A DNA stretch of 64,000 bases from an uncultured Prevotellaceae bacterium (lineage in GTDB: Bacteria > Bacteroidota > Bacteroidia > Bacteroidales > Bacteroidaceae), in assembly GCA_900315075.1 (NCBI GenBank), contig OMXV01000014.1:1-64000 (forward strand). The letters are read 5' to 3'. Within the stretch, counting starts at the first letter, position 1. Each line of letters opens with the position of its first letter. The notes under the pieces were generated by a model, which worked only from the letters and a program-made list of their open reading frames with translations, made no database searches and was not told where the DNA came from. The position numbers and the translations under genes were made by a program. Below are positions 43,911-53,386 of the stretch, in pieces.

Positions 43911-44010
43911 ATTATCATCAATTACCGCTCGATGCTGGCGATGACATGTGATTATCATCAATTACCGCTCGATGCTGACGATGACATGTGATTATCATCA
44001 ATTACCGCTA
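43911..44010. repeat. Tandem duplication of a gene's last 40 bases
   Basis: ATTATCATCAATTACCGCT is repeated three times at 40-base intervals, each with a copy of GATGCTGACGATGACATGT. The first copy (in gene sense) is the real 3' end with the SGN-stop codons; the other two are non-coding duplicates beyond the stop. Confidence 0.85.
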
Positions 44011-44651
44011 ACTGCGATGTTGACGATGGCGATGACATCGGTGACAGTGATGGTTCCATCGGCATTCATATCGGCATTAGCCTCAACGAATCCAGCTGGA
44101 GTCTGACCTACCACGTAGTTCACGGTAAGCATCACGTCGGTGACGTTGACAATACCGTCGTTGTTGACATCACCAAGCAACTGACCCGGCATGAGATGGA
44201 AGCTCACTTCTGTCTCGCTGTCAACCACATCATAACGCTGACGATTTGTGGAGATAAGGTAGCCCTCTGTGAGCGTAGCCGTACCGCCACGGAAAGTAGT
44301 AGAAGCAGTGACGGGCAGTTCGATGAGTGCTCCCGACTTCCCTGTGATGACATCGAGATTGCCAGAGAATCCACAAAGTTTATATACATTCTCCTCTGGT
44401 TTACCCACGACGAGTCTCCCTTGATAGCGGTTGGTGAGCTTGCAGTTCTCAGCATCAAGTGTCAGTCCCTCTGGCAATGTGAGTATGAACTCAAATGCGG
44501 TGAGGTCTAGCTGTGAGTTGTTCAAGTCGAGTGTGACAGTCATGGACTCCCCACAAGTGATTGTAAAGTCTTCGATGACGACGCTCTGGGCTTTGGAGAA
44601 ATTGGCGACACACAGTAGTGCCATAGCCAAGACAATTATATTCTTTCTCAT
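43998..44651 (-). CDS. Secreted cohesin-like plus dockerin protein
   Basis: 217 residues with a signal peptide (MRKNIIVLAMALLCVANFSKAQ). Residues ~25-150 form a cohesin-like beta sandwich (TVTLDLNNSQLDLTAFEFIL, TLPEGLTL, GKSGALIELPVTA). Residues ~155-215 are a type I dockerin with two calcium loops (DVNNDGIVNVTDVMLTV and DMNADGTITVTDVIAIV). It lacks a T9SS tail. The domain pair recurs at 51.9 kb. Such modules mediate assembly of extracellular complexes in clostridia; in Bacteroidales their partners are unknown. Confidence 0.82.
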   Translation of the reverse strand: MRKNIIVLAMALLCVANFSKAQSVVIEDFTITCGESMTVTLDLNNSQLDLTAFEFILTLPEGLTLDAENCKLTNRYQGRLVVGKPEENVYKLCGFSGNLDVITGKSGALIELPVTASTTFRGGTATLTEGYLISTNRQRYDVVDSETEVSFHLMPGQLLGDVNNDGIVNVTDVMLTVNYVVGQTPAGFVEANADMNADGTITVTDVIAIVNIAVSGN

Positions 44652-44661
44652 GATTGGAAGC

Positions 44662-47600
44662 TTATTTAATAATTACTTTCTTACCATTGAGGATGTAAAC
44701 ACCCTTGCCTGGATTGTCGACTCTTATACCACTGAGATTATAGTAGATACCATCCTCTACAGAGCGCTGTGCCTCCATTTCCACAATACCTGTGGGGCTT
44801 GCACTCTCGACATTGTCGTAGCTTACGATGGCACCTGTAGCGGTGACAAACTTAATGTTCTTTGCAACGATGTCGCTGTAGTCGGTCATCGTAGCCTTGA
44901 CATTGAGCACTGCGCCCTGTCTGTCGGCAAACACCTTGTTGGCCAATGAGATGGCAGCAAACCTATAAGTGGTTTCATCCACCTGGTTGTAGATGAGCTG
45001 GTGTGCGTTGAGACGCTTTGTAAGCTGTGCGAGATCCACCTGTGTGCCCTCGGGCAATGTAAGGTCGAACTGGAATGCAGCGAACGACATCGGGCTGTCG
45101 ATACCGAATGAGATGACACCGTTGGCATCGCGTGTGAGTGTAACCTCTCCCTTATCCATTGGCATGACAGGAGCGTTGATGTTTGGTGCAGCAGAGCCGT
45201 CGGCAATCTTACCCACGAGCTGTACAGCATCGGCGACTGTCACATCGTCATCCTCATCGAAGTCTGCCAGGAAGGTGTCAAACCTTGTCAAGTCAATACC
45301 TACAACATATCTCACGATATCAACCACGTCGAGCATATCAGCATAGCCGTCCTCATTGACGTCGCAGTTGGGGTATGAGATGATGGTCTCAAACTCCTTC
45401 CAAACAGCCATTTCCTCATATTCAGACTTGCTTCCAGCCTGCACATAGAGACGTGAGCCTGAGAAGTCGAACGAGAAGTCAAACTGTGGATCCTCGAAAA
45501 TCAGTGGCACGCCAAGCGGTTGCTCTCTCTTAGCCAACTTGACGACTTTGAGGTTGTGGCAATCAACAAATGCCCATCTTCCGATATTGGTTACAGAACC
45601 AGGAATATTGATGTAAGAGATACTTGTCTCTCTGAATGCAGACTCACCGATGGTGACCACATTCTTTGAAATCTTGACATCAGTAAGCCCAGAAGCGCCC
45701 CAGAAAGCGTAAGGATAGACAACTGTAACATTCTCTGGCATTACGAAAGAGCCATCTTTTCCAGCGGGATATGCCACGAGAGCAGTCTTGCCCGAGTTGT
45801 AAAGGATACCATCTTCAGACACGAACTTGATATTATCCTCATCGACATTGATGGTCTGAAGCGATGTACATCTTGCGAATGCGCCATTGCTGACAGTAGC
45901 CACCTTGGCAGGAATTTCGATGCTTTCAAGGCTAACACATCCGTTGAACGCATTTGTTCCAATGCTTGTGATTGATGAAGGCAGTGAAATGCTCACGAGC
46001 GAGACACACTCACGGAATGTCTCCGTAGCGATAGAGGTAAGACCTGTGAAGTACTTGAGTTCGTCGAACGAAGTGATTTCATCATTCCCCTTGAATACAG
46101 TACCCAGTGTTTTTACTAACTTAGCCTCGGCAACGGTCAGTTGCAGATCATCATCCTTATCCCATTTACTCACACAGAGCTCCTTGACCTTTGGGTCTGC
46201 AAAGTCGATGACAGCAACATCGTCGAGGTACATCTCGATGGTGCCGAAGTCTTTCCATACGTCGGCAGCAGCATAGAGGTCTGTGGTGCCCTTAGGAGCA
46301 TAGAGTGTAGCATTTGCCACATCCACACCCTCGAAGGTGTTGGCAGGCACTTCGAGCGGCTCGTGCCACTCCACAGTGACTTTCTTGAGAGCTGGGCATG
46401 CCCGGAATGCATTGTCGCCGATGCTTGTCACACTGACAGGGATGGTGACCGACTTGAGTGTCTGAGCCATCAGGAATGCATCCTCGTCGATATCTGTCAC
46501 ATTGCCGTCGATGACATACTCAGTAGCAGCCTTACCAGCTGGGAACTGCATGAGCTTTGTCTTGCTCTTGTTGAAGAGCACACCGTCAACAGCAGTATAG
46601 TTAGGATTGCTTGCATTAACCTTGATAGCAGTCATCTTCGTACATCCTTTAAAAGCACCCACTCCTACAGCAGTAATCTTCTCGGAAATGGTGATTCCGG
46701 AGAATCCTGTATTGTATGCGAATGCGCTGTCACCTATCTCTGTTAGGTTAGGCAGTGCATTGAATGTGGTAAGTGCTGTGCCCATGAAAGAGGAGTTGCC
46801 GAAGCGTGTGATGCTCTGTGGCATAGTGATAGATGTCAGTCCGGTGTTGCGGAAGGCATTATCGCCGATTTCTGTCAGAGCCACGAAATACTGCAATTCA
46901 GCAAAGGTGCTGATAGGTTTGTCGGTGAACACATCGCCGAGCGTGGTGACAGCAGCAGCCTCATCGAAGCTAACTTTGTTGTCGCCATCGGTATCCCATG
47001 CAGCAACAGCGAGGCTCTCCACTTTGGAGTCTTTGAAATTGATGAGTGTAGTCTCGTAGTCAGCAATGTTACCCTCATTGATGGTGTTGAAGAACTTCCA
47101 TCCAGTGGCATTCTTATAGAGGTTGCGCTTGCCTGTAGGCACGAAGAGCAAGCCATTGGCCTTACCTGCTGCAGGTGTCTCCTTATTGGAGAAAGTGTTA
47201 GCAGGAATAGAGATTGGTGTAGCCCATTTCACCTCGCAGCGGATACCGACAGGCATATTGTTGAATGCCTTTTGTCCGATGGTGGTGAGGCTGGTCGGCA
47301 TAGATATGCTCTGCAGCGCAGTACAGTTGATGAATGCTCCCTCGCCGATAGTAGTGACATTCTCGCCGATGGTGAGTGTGGTAAGTTGCTCACATCCCTC
47401 AAATGCATAGTCGCCGATGGTCTCCACATTGTTGAATGTGATACCAGTGATGTTGGTAGCGCCACTGAAAGCGTATGGATAGATATTCTTCACCTTGGCA
47501 TTGAGCGAAGGTGTTCCGGTCTTCTTAGCAGGCCACAGCACGATGGTAGTGGTATCAGCGGAGAACACAACGTTGGTGTTTCGTGTAGCAAAATAATTCT

Positions 47601-50376
47601 TGTTGCTGGCATTCACGGTGACGGTGGCAAGGTTGGGGCAACTGCCATAGGCACCTTTACCGAGGTATGTGAGTTTTGCTCCAATACCCACGCTTGCGAT
47701 TGCAGTGCCATAGAACGCTTTGTCGTCGATGGTGAGCAGTGATGCCACCAATGGAGCAGAAGCCAGATTCGTGCATCCCACGAATGCACTCTTACCGATA
47801 GACTGCAATGTGGATGGGAATGCCACAGCCTGCAGTTGGCTACAATTCTTGAACTCTTCGTCGGCAATAGCAGTCACACCGGTGAAGTATTGCAACTCTT
47901 TGAATGATGTGATATTGGTCTTGCCCTTGAACTTGCCCTGGAGTGATGTTACAGTCTTGGCCTCCTCGTAGGTGAGTTTGCCATCGTTGTTGGCATCCCA
48001 TGCATTGATACAGATATTCCCAACATTGTCATCTTCAAAGCGGATGGGCGAGTTGCTGTCGGTAAATTCGGTGACAGTACCGAAATCCTTCCAAACATTA
48101 GCACCCTGATAGAGCTCAGTTGTGCCCACAGGCACATTAAGTGTAGCGTTCTCCACAGCCACACCTTCGAAGGTATTGGCGGGCACGTTAAGTGGTGTCT
48201 CCCAATAGACCTTGAATGATGTCATGCTTGTACAGTTGGCGAAAGCCTTTTCACCGATAGTAGTGACAGATGGCAATACAGTGATACTCTTAAGCAGTGT
48301 AGCACCGAGGAATGCTTCCGGTGCGATGGTGATAACACCATCTGGCACGGTGACGGAGGTAACATTGCGCTTAGCGGGATACTGCAAGAGTGTAGAGTGG
48401 TCTTTTGTGAAGAGCACGCCACTGCCTGATGTATAACTTGGATTGTTTTCATTGACATCGATGGCAGTGAGCGCAGCACACGACTTGAATGCGCCGTTGC
48501 CAATATTAGCCACACCTTCTGGAATGGTCACCTTGGTGAGAGAATTACAGAAAGCAAAAGCATCGGTACCGATGGAAACCAGACTTGCTGGGAATGTGAC
48601 AGCCGTGATGGTACTACCGCTGAATGCGCCATTACCGATGGAAGTGAGCGAAGTGAAATACTGCAGCTCGTGGAACGACCCAATCTCAGCATTCTTGAAT
48701 GTATTGCCAAGTGTAGTTACAGCAGCAGCCTCTTCCTTGGTGACATAGCCATCGTGGTCGGTGTCGAAAGCTGCGAGGCACACAGCCTCGGTCTTTGCGT
48801 TGGCAAAATGGATGATATTCTCGGCATACTCTGCCACGGTTCCTTCCTCAATGAAATTAAACCATTTCCATCCTGTAGCAGCCTTGTAAGCAGCTTTTGT
48901 TCCCTCGGGTACGAATAGACGACCATTGATTTCGCCAGCTTCCACAGCCTCGGCGGTGCTGAATGTACCATCTGAGATACCAAGTGGCGATGGCCACTTC
49001 ACCTCAACAATGACACCTTTCTTAACATTCTTGAAAGCACCCTTGCCAATACTCATCAATGTCTCAGGCATATAAATAGTGTGAAGGCCTGAGCATCCTG
49101 CGAAAGCCTCTTTGTCGATGGTGAGCACCTGCTCGGTGATATTAAGAGTACCGAGTGATGTCATGCCAGCGAAAGCGCTCTCACCGATAGTCTCCACATT
49201 GTTAAGACTAAGGGCAGTAAACTTCGAAGCACCAGCGGCAGCGTATGGAGCCACATTGGTAACGGTCGATGGTACAGAGAGTGTACCCGACAGGCCCATA
49301 CAGTAAGCCACCATTGTCTTTCCGTCCTTTGTAATCAACGACTTATACTGTGCTGTGTGAGCATATGATGTATTACCTGAAACCACAGCGACTTTCGTGA
49401 GTGATGTACAGTTGGCCAAAGCACCCTCACCTACCCATGTACAAATTTTAGGTACGGTGAAACCTGTCAGGCTGCTACATCCGTCGAATGCATGGTCACC
49501 AATCGACTTGATTTTTGTGCCGAGTGAAATAGCTTCAAGACTTGCACATCCATAGAATGCCTCCGACTCAATCGATGTGACGTTGGGAGCCATCGTGATG
49601 CTCTGGAGATTTTCACAACCATAGAAAGCAGCACTTCCAATGACGGAAAGTCCGCTGAAAGAACGCAACTCTTTAAAACTGGTAATTTCAGTGTTGCCAG
49701 TGAAGGCACCTCCAAGGTCGGTGACGTTCATAGCCTCGCGGTAACTTAGCTCGCCGTCGAAGTTAGCATCCCAGTTCTGCACGCAGACTTCTTTGGTTTT
49801 CGGATCGTCGAAAACCATCAGCACGCTGTAGTCGGCATATGGGGAAATCTTTCCAAAGTCTTTCCATACCTCAGCCGTGGAATATACATCGGTATAGCCA
49901 CTGAGTACATAGAGTGTGACGTTGGCGAGGTTGATATCCTCGAAGACATTTGAGTCGATGGACAATGGATTGAGCCACTGCACCTTGACAGACTTGAGTT
50001 TCGTACACCCCTGGAAAGCATAATCTCCAATATGCTGGATAGTGTTGGGGATAGTGACAGAAGTGAGTGAAGTACAATCGCTGAAGGCATCGTCGCCGAT
50101 GCTTGTCACCTTGTACCACAGACCATTGTAGAGTACCCTCCATGGAATAATCATGTTGCCGGGTCCTTTTTCACCGTCTTCGCCAACACCCACGTTGGGA
50201 TTGTTTGGTTGATCTGAGTTGGTGTACCAAGACTTATCCCAACCAGTCACCTCGACGGTCATCTCTGTGTCGGACGTGGTATTGTATTTCAGTCCCTCGG
50301 ATGTGAAATTCACACCAAAGGCAAAATTAACCACTGCCACCGACAAAAGAGTAAACAGTAATCTTAATTGTCTCAT
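44662..50376 (-). CDS. Giant BspA-type leucine-rich-repeat protein with EF-hand modules, dockerin, cohesin-like domain and T9SS-type tail
   Basis: 1904 residues with a signal peptide (MRQLRLLFTLLSVAVVNFAFG). Five similar modules of ~290 residues each begin with an EF-hand-like loop (WDANFDGELSYREA; FDTDHDGYVTKEEA; WDANNDGKLTYEEA; WDTDGDNKVSFDEA; WDKDDDLQLTVAEA) and continue with BspA/LRR_5 repeats (SIGDHAFDGCSSLTGFTVP). Near the end are a dockerin (DVNEDGYADMLDVVDIVRYV), a cohesin-like sandwich (AAFQFDLTLPEGTQVDL) and the tail GVYILNGKKVIIK. BspA proteins mediate adhesion and coaggregation. Directly upstream of the 44.0 kb cohesin/dockerin gene on the same strand, 10 bases apart. Confidence 0.9.
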   Translation of the reverse strand: MRQLRLLFTLLSVAVVNFAFGVNFTSEGLKYNTTSDTEMTVEVTGWDKSWYTNSDQPNNPNVGVGEDGEKGPGNMIIPWRVLYNGLWYKVTSIGDDAFSDCTSLTSVTIPNTIQHIGDYAFQGCTKLKSVKVQWLNPLSIDSNVFEDINLANVTLYVLSGYTDVYSTAEVWKDFGKISPYADYSVLMVFDDPKTKEVCVQNWDANFDGELSYREAMNVTDLGGAFTGNTEITSFKELRSFSGLSVIGSAAFYGCENLQSITMAPNVTSIESEAFYGCASLEAISLGTKIKSIGDHAFDGCSSLTGFTVPKICTWVGEGALANCTSLTKVAVVSGNTSYAHTAQYKSLITKDGKTMVAYCMGLSGTLSVPSTVTNVAPYAAAGASKFTALSLNNVETIGESAFAGMTSLGTLNITEQVLTIDKEAFAGCSGLHTIYMPETLMSIGKGAFKNVKKGVIVEVKWPSPLGISDGTFSTAEAVEAGEINGRLFVPEGTKAAYKAATGWKWFNFIEEGTVAEYAENIIHFANAKTEAVCLAAFDTDHDGYVTKEEAAAVTTLGNTFKNAEIGSFHELQYFTSLTSIGNGAFSGSTITAVTFPASLVSIGTDAFAFCNSLTKVTIPEGVANIGNGAFKSCAALTAIDVNENNPSYTSGSGVLFTKDHSTLLQYPAKRNVTSVTVPDGVITIAPEAFLGATLLKSITVLPSVTTIGEKAFANCTSMTSFKVYWETPLNVPANTFEGVAVENATLNVPVGTTELYQGANVWKDFGTVTEFTDSNSPIRFEDDNVGNICINAWDANNDGKLTYEEAKTVTSLQGKFKGKTNITSFKELQYFTGVTAIADEEFKNCSQLQAVAFPSTLQSIGKSAFVGCTNLASAPLVASLLTIDDKAFYGTAIASVGIGAKLTYLGKGAYGSCPNLATVTVNASNKNYFATRNTNVVFSADTTTIVLWPAKKTGTPSLNAKVKNIYPYAFSGATNITGITFNNVETIGDYAFEGCEQLTTLTIGENVTTIGEGAFINCTALQSISMPTSLTTIGQKAFNNMPVGIRCEVKWATPISIPANTFSNKETPAAGKANGLLFVPTGKRNLYKNATGWKFFNTINEGNIADYETTLINFKDSKVESLAVAAWDTDGDNKVSFDEAAAVTTLGDVFTDKPISTFAELQYFVALTEIGDNAFRNTGLTSITMPQSITRFGNSSFMGTALTTFNALPNLTEIGDSAFAYNTGFSGITISEKITAVGVGAFKGCTKMTAIKVNASNPNYTAVDGVLFNKSKTKLMQFPAGKAATEYVIDGNVTDIDEDAFLMAQTLKSVTIPVSVTSIGDNAFRACPALKKVTVEWHEPLEVPANTFEGVDVANATLYAPKGTTDLYAAADVWKDFGTIEMYLDDVAVIDFADPKVKELCVSKWDKDDDLQLTVAEAKLVKTLGTVFKGNDEITSFDELKYFTGLTSIATETFRECVSLVSISLPSSITSIGTNAFNGCVSLESIEIPAKVATVSNGAFARCTSLQTINVDEDNIKFVSEDGILYNSGKTALVAYPAGKDGSFVMPENVTVVYPYAFWGASGLTDVKISKNVVTIGESAFRETSISYINIPGSVTNIGRWAFVDCHNLKVVKLAKREQPLGVPLIFEDPQFDFSFDFSGSRLYVQAGSKSEYEEMAVWKEFETIISYPNCDVNEDGYADMLDVVDIVRYVVGIDLTRFDTFLADFDEDDDVTVADAVQLVGKIADGSAAPNINAPVMPMDKGEVTLTRDANGVISFGIDSPMSFAAFQFDLTLPEGTQVDLAQLTKRLNAHQLIYNQVDETTYRFAAISLANKVFADRQGAVLNVKATMTDYSDIVAKNIKFVTATGAIVSYDNVESASPTGIVEMEAQRSVEDGIYYNLSGIRVDNPGKGVYILNGKKVIIK

Positions 50377-50556
50377 AAGTGGATTATTGAAATTATTTTC
50401 TTTAGCGTAGTAAAAGGGGATTAAAAGGCAGTGATGAGGAATTAAAGAGACAAATGTTCATAAAATACCTCAAGTTGGACAGTGTCAAGCCCACACCATC
50501 TTTATTCCCTAAGAATTTACCTAAGAAAGATAAGTATTATTCTATTAATATTCTGA

Positions 50557-50602
50557 AAAATCCCTCCCAAGACCCCTTTACATTGGCCGAAGGAGGGATT
50601 TT
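50557..50602 (-). terminator. Terminator hairpin
   Basis: AAAATCCCTCC and GGAGGGATTTT form an 11-bp stem around a 24-base loop, downstream of the 50.65 kb gene. Confidence 0.7.
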
Positions 50603-50650
50603 CTGGACATTTCCAAATAGGTTTGGTAATAAGGTTTTGAAGTTATGAAG

Positions 50651-51826
50651 TTACTTCACAACGACCTTCTTGCCGTTCATGATGTAAACGCCTTTCTGAG
50701 CGGCATTGTTCACCTTTGCACCAGTGATGGTGTAGATATCCTGATTTGCATTCTCAGCTCTCTCAACTGTGTTGATGCCTGTGGTCTCCTCGAAAATGAA
50801 GCCTTCCACATCAGCGGTGCTGTTGAGATAAGCCTTGTAACGTGGGATAACCACGCCTTCCTGTACGCGATAGAAACCTACAACGTTGGCACCGTCCTTC
50901 ACCTTAGAAGCCATAGCGTATGTGGTGTTACCAGCCACTGGGATAGCCTCATCAGGAGTACCCACGAGGAGGTTGCTTACAGGTGCGTCTTTCTCGCCGT
51001 AGTTGGCATTCAAGAAGTATGAACCAGCCTCACCCTTGAGGATCAGTGGAGTGGCAGCAGCTGGTTTTGTAACTTCTGACATCTGTACGAAACCATCTTC
51101 AACACCACTGCAAACATTGGCAGAGATACCACTCTCTGAGAAGTCGAGGTCGTCGTTGATACAGAGTGTACCAAACTTGCTTTCATTGATTTTCAGAGCG
51201 ATTGACTTGGTATCGGGGAAATGGTGTGTGGTAACGATTACCTCATTATTGTCGTTCATATCGTTAACAGGAATAAGTGTCACGTCACCAAATTCATCTT
51301 CCTCCTCTTCAAAGCCGATAATTTGACTTGCAAATTCCACTAATCTCAGATAGATAGGGCAAACGTCATCTTCAAAGTTCTTACTTTTTCTTGCTTGGAA
51401 GGTAAATAGATTCTTTGTTTTTCCTGCTGTTGGGAAGTACAACTCGTTTGGTCTGTCAGTTTTAGCAATCAGACGATAGAATTCTCCGTTATTTCCGCCA
51501 TAACGGCTTGGATCAGTACGTTTACCTTCATTATAGGTAAAGAACGAACGGGTAAAGTCACTACCTTCAACAGGCAAAAAATAGACCTTAACGCCATCCA
51601 CGTCGTATTGCTTTAACACGACATTGTCTGGTAACCAGAGGTCGCAGCTGAATCCAGCATACATCGAATCGGTCACATTTTCAAAACTGATGGTGTATGT
51701 AACCACTTCTCCCACTGCTGCATCCATGATATTTTTGTCAGCAGTCAGCTTCAGGTGGTCCTGATTCTGTGCGGAAGCACCAGCTGCCATGAGCACCATC
51801 CCAATTCCAAGTAACAATTTTTTCAT
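50651..51826 (-). CDS. Secreted cohesin-like protein with T9SS-type tail
   Basis: 391 residues with a signal peptide (MKKLLLGIGMVLMAAGASAQ). Residues ~25-190 form a cohesin-like beta sandwich (VGEVVTYTISFENVTDSMYA, GFSCDLWLPDNVVLK). A second beta region (FGTLCINDDLDFSESGISA, GTPDEAIPVAGNTTYAMASK) and the tail (ITGAKVNNAAQKGVYIMNGK) complete it. It carries no dockerin, so it could be the receptor for the dockerins encoded on both sides. That pairing is inference. Confidence 0.78.
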   Translation of the reverse strand: MKKLLLGIGMVLMAAGASAQNQDHLKLTADKNIMDAAVGEVVTYTISFENVTDSMYAGFSCDLWLPDNVVLKQYDVDGVKVYFLPVEGSDFTRSFFTYNEGKRTDPSRYGGNNGEFYRLIAKTDRPNELYFPTAGKTKNLFTFQARKSKNFEDDVCPIYLRLVEFASQIIGFEEEEDEFGDVTLIPVNDMNDNNEVIVTTHHFPDTKSIALKINESKFGTLCINDDLDFSESGISANVCSGVEDGFVQMSEVTKPAAATPLILKGEAGSYFLNANYGEKDAPVSNLLVGTPDEAIPVAGNTTYAMASKVKDGANVVGFYRVQEGVVIPRYKAYLNSTADVEGFIFEETTGINTVERAENANQDIYTITGAKVNNAAQKGVYIMNGKKVVVK

Positions 51827-51887
51827 AATGGTTTGAATTTAATTATTTATTATTGATTATTCTATACATTATTATATATATAGGGGC

Positions 51888-52538
51888 CTATTCTGTCGCA
51901 ACGAGTATCTGGGTGATTGTTGAAATGTCAGAAACATTGACTTTGTTGTCACCATTGATATCCACACGCTCAATATATGAGGTTTGTTTGCCTACCACCT
52001 CGTTGACCACAATCATAAGGTCTGAGAGATTGACTTTGCCGTCCATATTGACATCTCCCCATGAGAAAGGTGAAATAGCTACAGTTGCCGTCTCTTCAGC
52101 GAAGGTATATGACTGGCATGTCTGATCGACACTCATAAGATTGTTGAACAAGAGTGTGCCGCCATTGTAGTCCTGATTGGCTGTAATTGAGAGATAGATA
52201 AGTGCTCCACTATTGCCTGTAAACGGTGTGAGGTCGTACGACGAAGTGAGAATTCGATACACCCCAGTTTCAATTTCACCGATGTGCAGCTCCTGATCCT
52301 GGTTTGAGAACCTATCAGAGAGGAAACACCTATCAATGTTCAATGTCAGTCCCTGTGGTATTTTCAGGTCAGCCTGAAATGCCACATGTGTGGCTTGAGT
52401 GTTGGAAAAATTGATTGCTACCAACTTTGTCTCTCCCGGGGCAATTTCAAAGTTGTCCACAGTGACATTCTTGGCATTCACATTCAGCAATGAGCCGAAA
52501 GCCGCGATAAAAACCCAAAATGCTATTCTTCTTACCAT
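51888..52538 (-). CDS. Secreted cohesin-like plus dockerin protein
   Basis: 216 residues with a signal peptide (MVRRIAFWVFIAAFGSLLNVNA). Same layout as the 44.0 kb gene: a cohesin-like domain (TKLVAINFSNTQATHVAFQADLKI..., TGNSGALIYLSITA) and a C-terminal dockerin (DVNMDGKVNLSDLMIVVNEV and DINGDNKVNVSDISTITQIL). It is upstream of and on the same strand as the 50.65 kb gene with 61 bases between, so the two are probably co-transcribed. Confidence 0.82.
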   Translation of the reverse strand: MVRRIAFWVFIAAFGSLLNVNAKNVTVDNFEIAPGETKLVAINFSNTQATHVAFQADLKIPQGLTLNIDRCFLSDRFSNQDQELHIGEIETGVYRILTSSYDLTPFTGNSGALIYLSITANQDYNGGTLLFNNLMSVDQTCQSYTFAEETATVAISPFSWGDVNMDGKVNLSDLMIVVNEVVGKQTSYIERVDINGDNKVNVSDISTITQILVATE

Positions 52539-52645
52539 TTAAATGTTAATTGATATCAATTTCTTTCCCCAAACAATCAACTATTATAGATGTACAGTAC
52601 ATTATTTGACAGCCAAATTGAAAATTGGCTGATTTTTCAATGTGC

Positions 52646-52653
52646 AAAAGTAT
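52646..52653 (-). promoter_or_regulatory. -7 element of the 52.5-50.6 kb operon
   Basis: TACTTTTG followed by CACATTG on the minus strand, ~108 bases upstream of the start. Confidence 0.5.
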
Positions 52654-52818
52654 GAAATAAATTTCAAAAAACCTACATTTCGCCATCAACTTTTACCTAA
52701 TAATAGAAAAAAGCGTCAAATTTAAGGTTTTTTTGATTTTTTAAACAAAATTTTAAGAGAGATTGTAGTAGTGAAAGTGACGTCCAAACCGGTGCATTCG
52801 GAGGATAACGTGCATAAA

Positions 52819-52863
52819 AAAACAGAGATGCAAAGGAAGCCATTCATCCTCTGTGTCTCTGCA
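52819..52863 (-). terminator. Terminator of the dockerin-only gene
   Basis: CAGAGATGCAAAGGA pairs with TCCTCTGTGTCTCTG allowing G-U pairs; on the minus strand the stem is followed by TTTTTTTATGC. Confidence 0.8.
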
Positions 52864-52886
52864 CTAATAGTTTAAAATCTCAAGCC

Positions 52887-53291
52887 TTACAGTCCCCCTG
52901 GGTCCTGTATAGAGGAGCCATGGATTTGTTCTCCTCCCACAGCAGGGATTTGCTCTCCGATAATATAGAGTGAGAGTGCATGTGCATCGGCAGCATCCAC
53001 CTTGCCGTCTCCATTGATATCAGCCTGTGCCACCTTGAATACGGAGCGTGGTGAGCCCTTGGTATATTTGACAATATCCACAATATCAAGTGCATTGACC
53101 ACATTGTCACCATTAACATCGCCGAAGACGGTGGGTGTTGTAGCGGTAGAAATATGCCTGATGCCGCTTGGTGCAACTTCACCAGTCGATGACTTCACAG
53201 AGTCACTGACTTGCTCATCGGTATTTTGATTCTGCCCCCAAGCGAGTGAGCAGAAAGCCATCATAAATAAGAAAAAGAAGCACCTTCGCAT
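52887..53291 (-). CDS. Secreted dockerin protein
   Basis: 134 residues from MRRCFFFLFMMAFCSLAWGQ, a signal peptide; the longer frame to 53333 would cross the promoter. After a short linker (DEQVSDSVKSSTGEVAP) comes a type I dockerin with both calcium loops (DVNGDNVVNALDIVDIVKY and DINGDGKVDAADAHALSLY) and a Gly-rich end. No catalytic or cohesin domain, so it may be a bare dockerin plug or adaptor. Good promoter upstream. Confidence 0.8.
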   Translation of the reverse strand: MRRCFFFLFMMAFCSLAWGQNQNTDEQVSDSVKSSTGEVAPSGIRHISTATTPTVFGDVNGDNVVNALDIVDIVKYTKGSPRSVFKVAQADINGDGKVDAADAHALSLYIIGEQIPAVGGEQIHGSSIQDPGGL

Positions 53292-53321
53292 GAATAAATC
53301 CTGTTCTATACAATTTGGGTG

Positions 53322-53353
53322 CAAAGTTAACACTTATTTTTTAAATTTGCAAA
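53322..53353 (-). promoter_or_regulatory. Promoter of the dockerin gene
   Basis: TTTG (53350-53353) and TAACTTTG (53322-53329) on the minus strand, spacer 20 bases. Confidence 0.6.
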
Positions 53354-53386
53354 TGTAAATGCAAAATGATTACAAATTTAAACATT

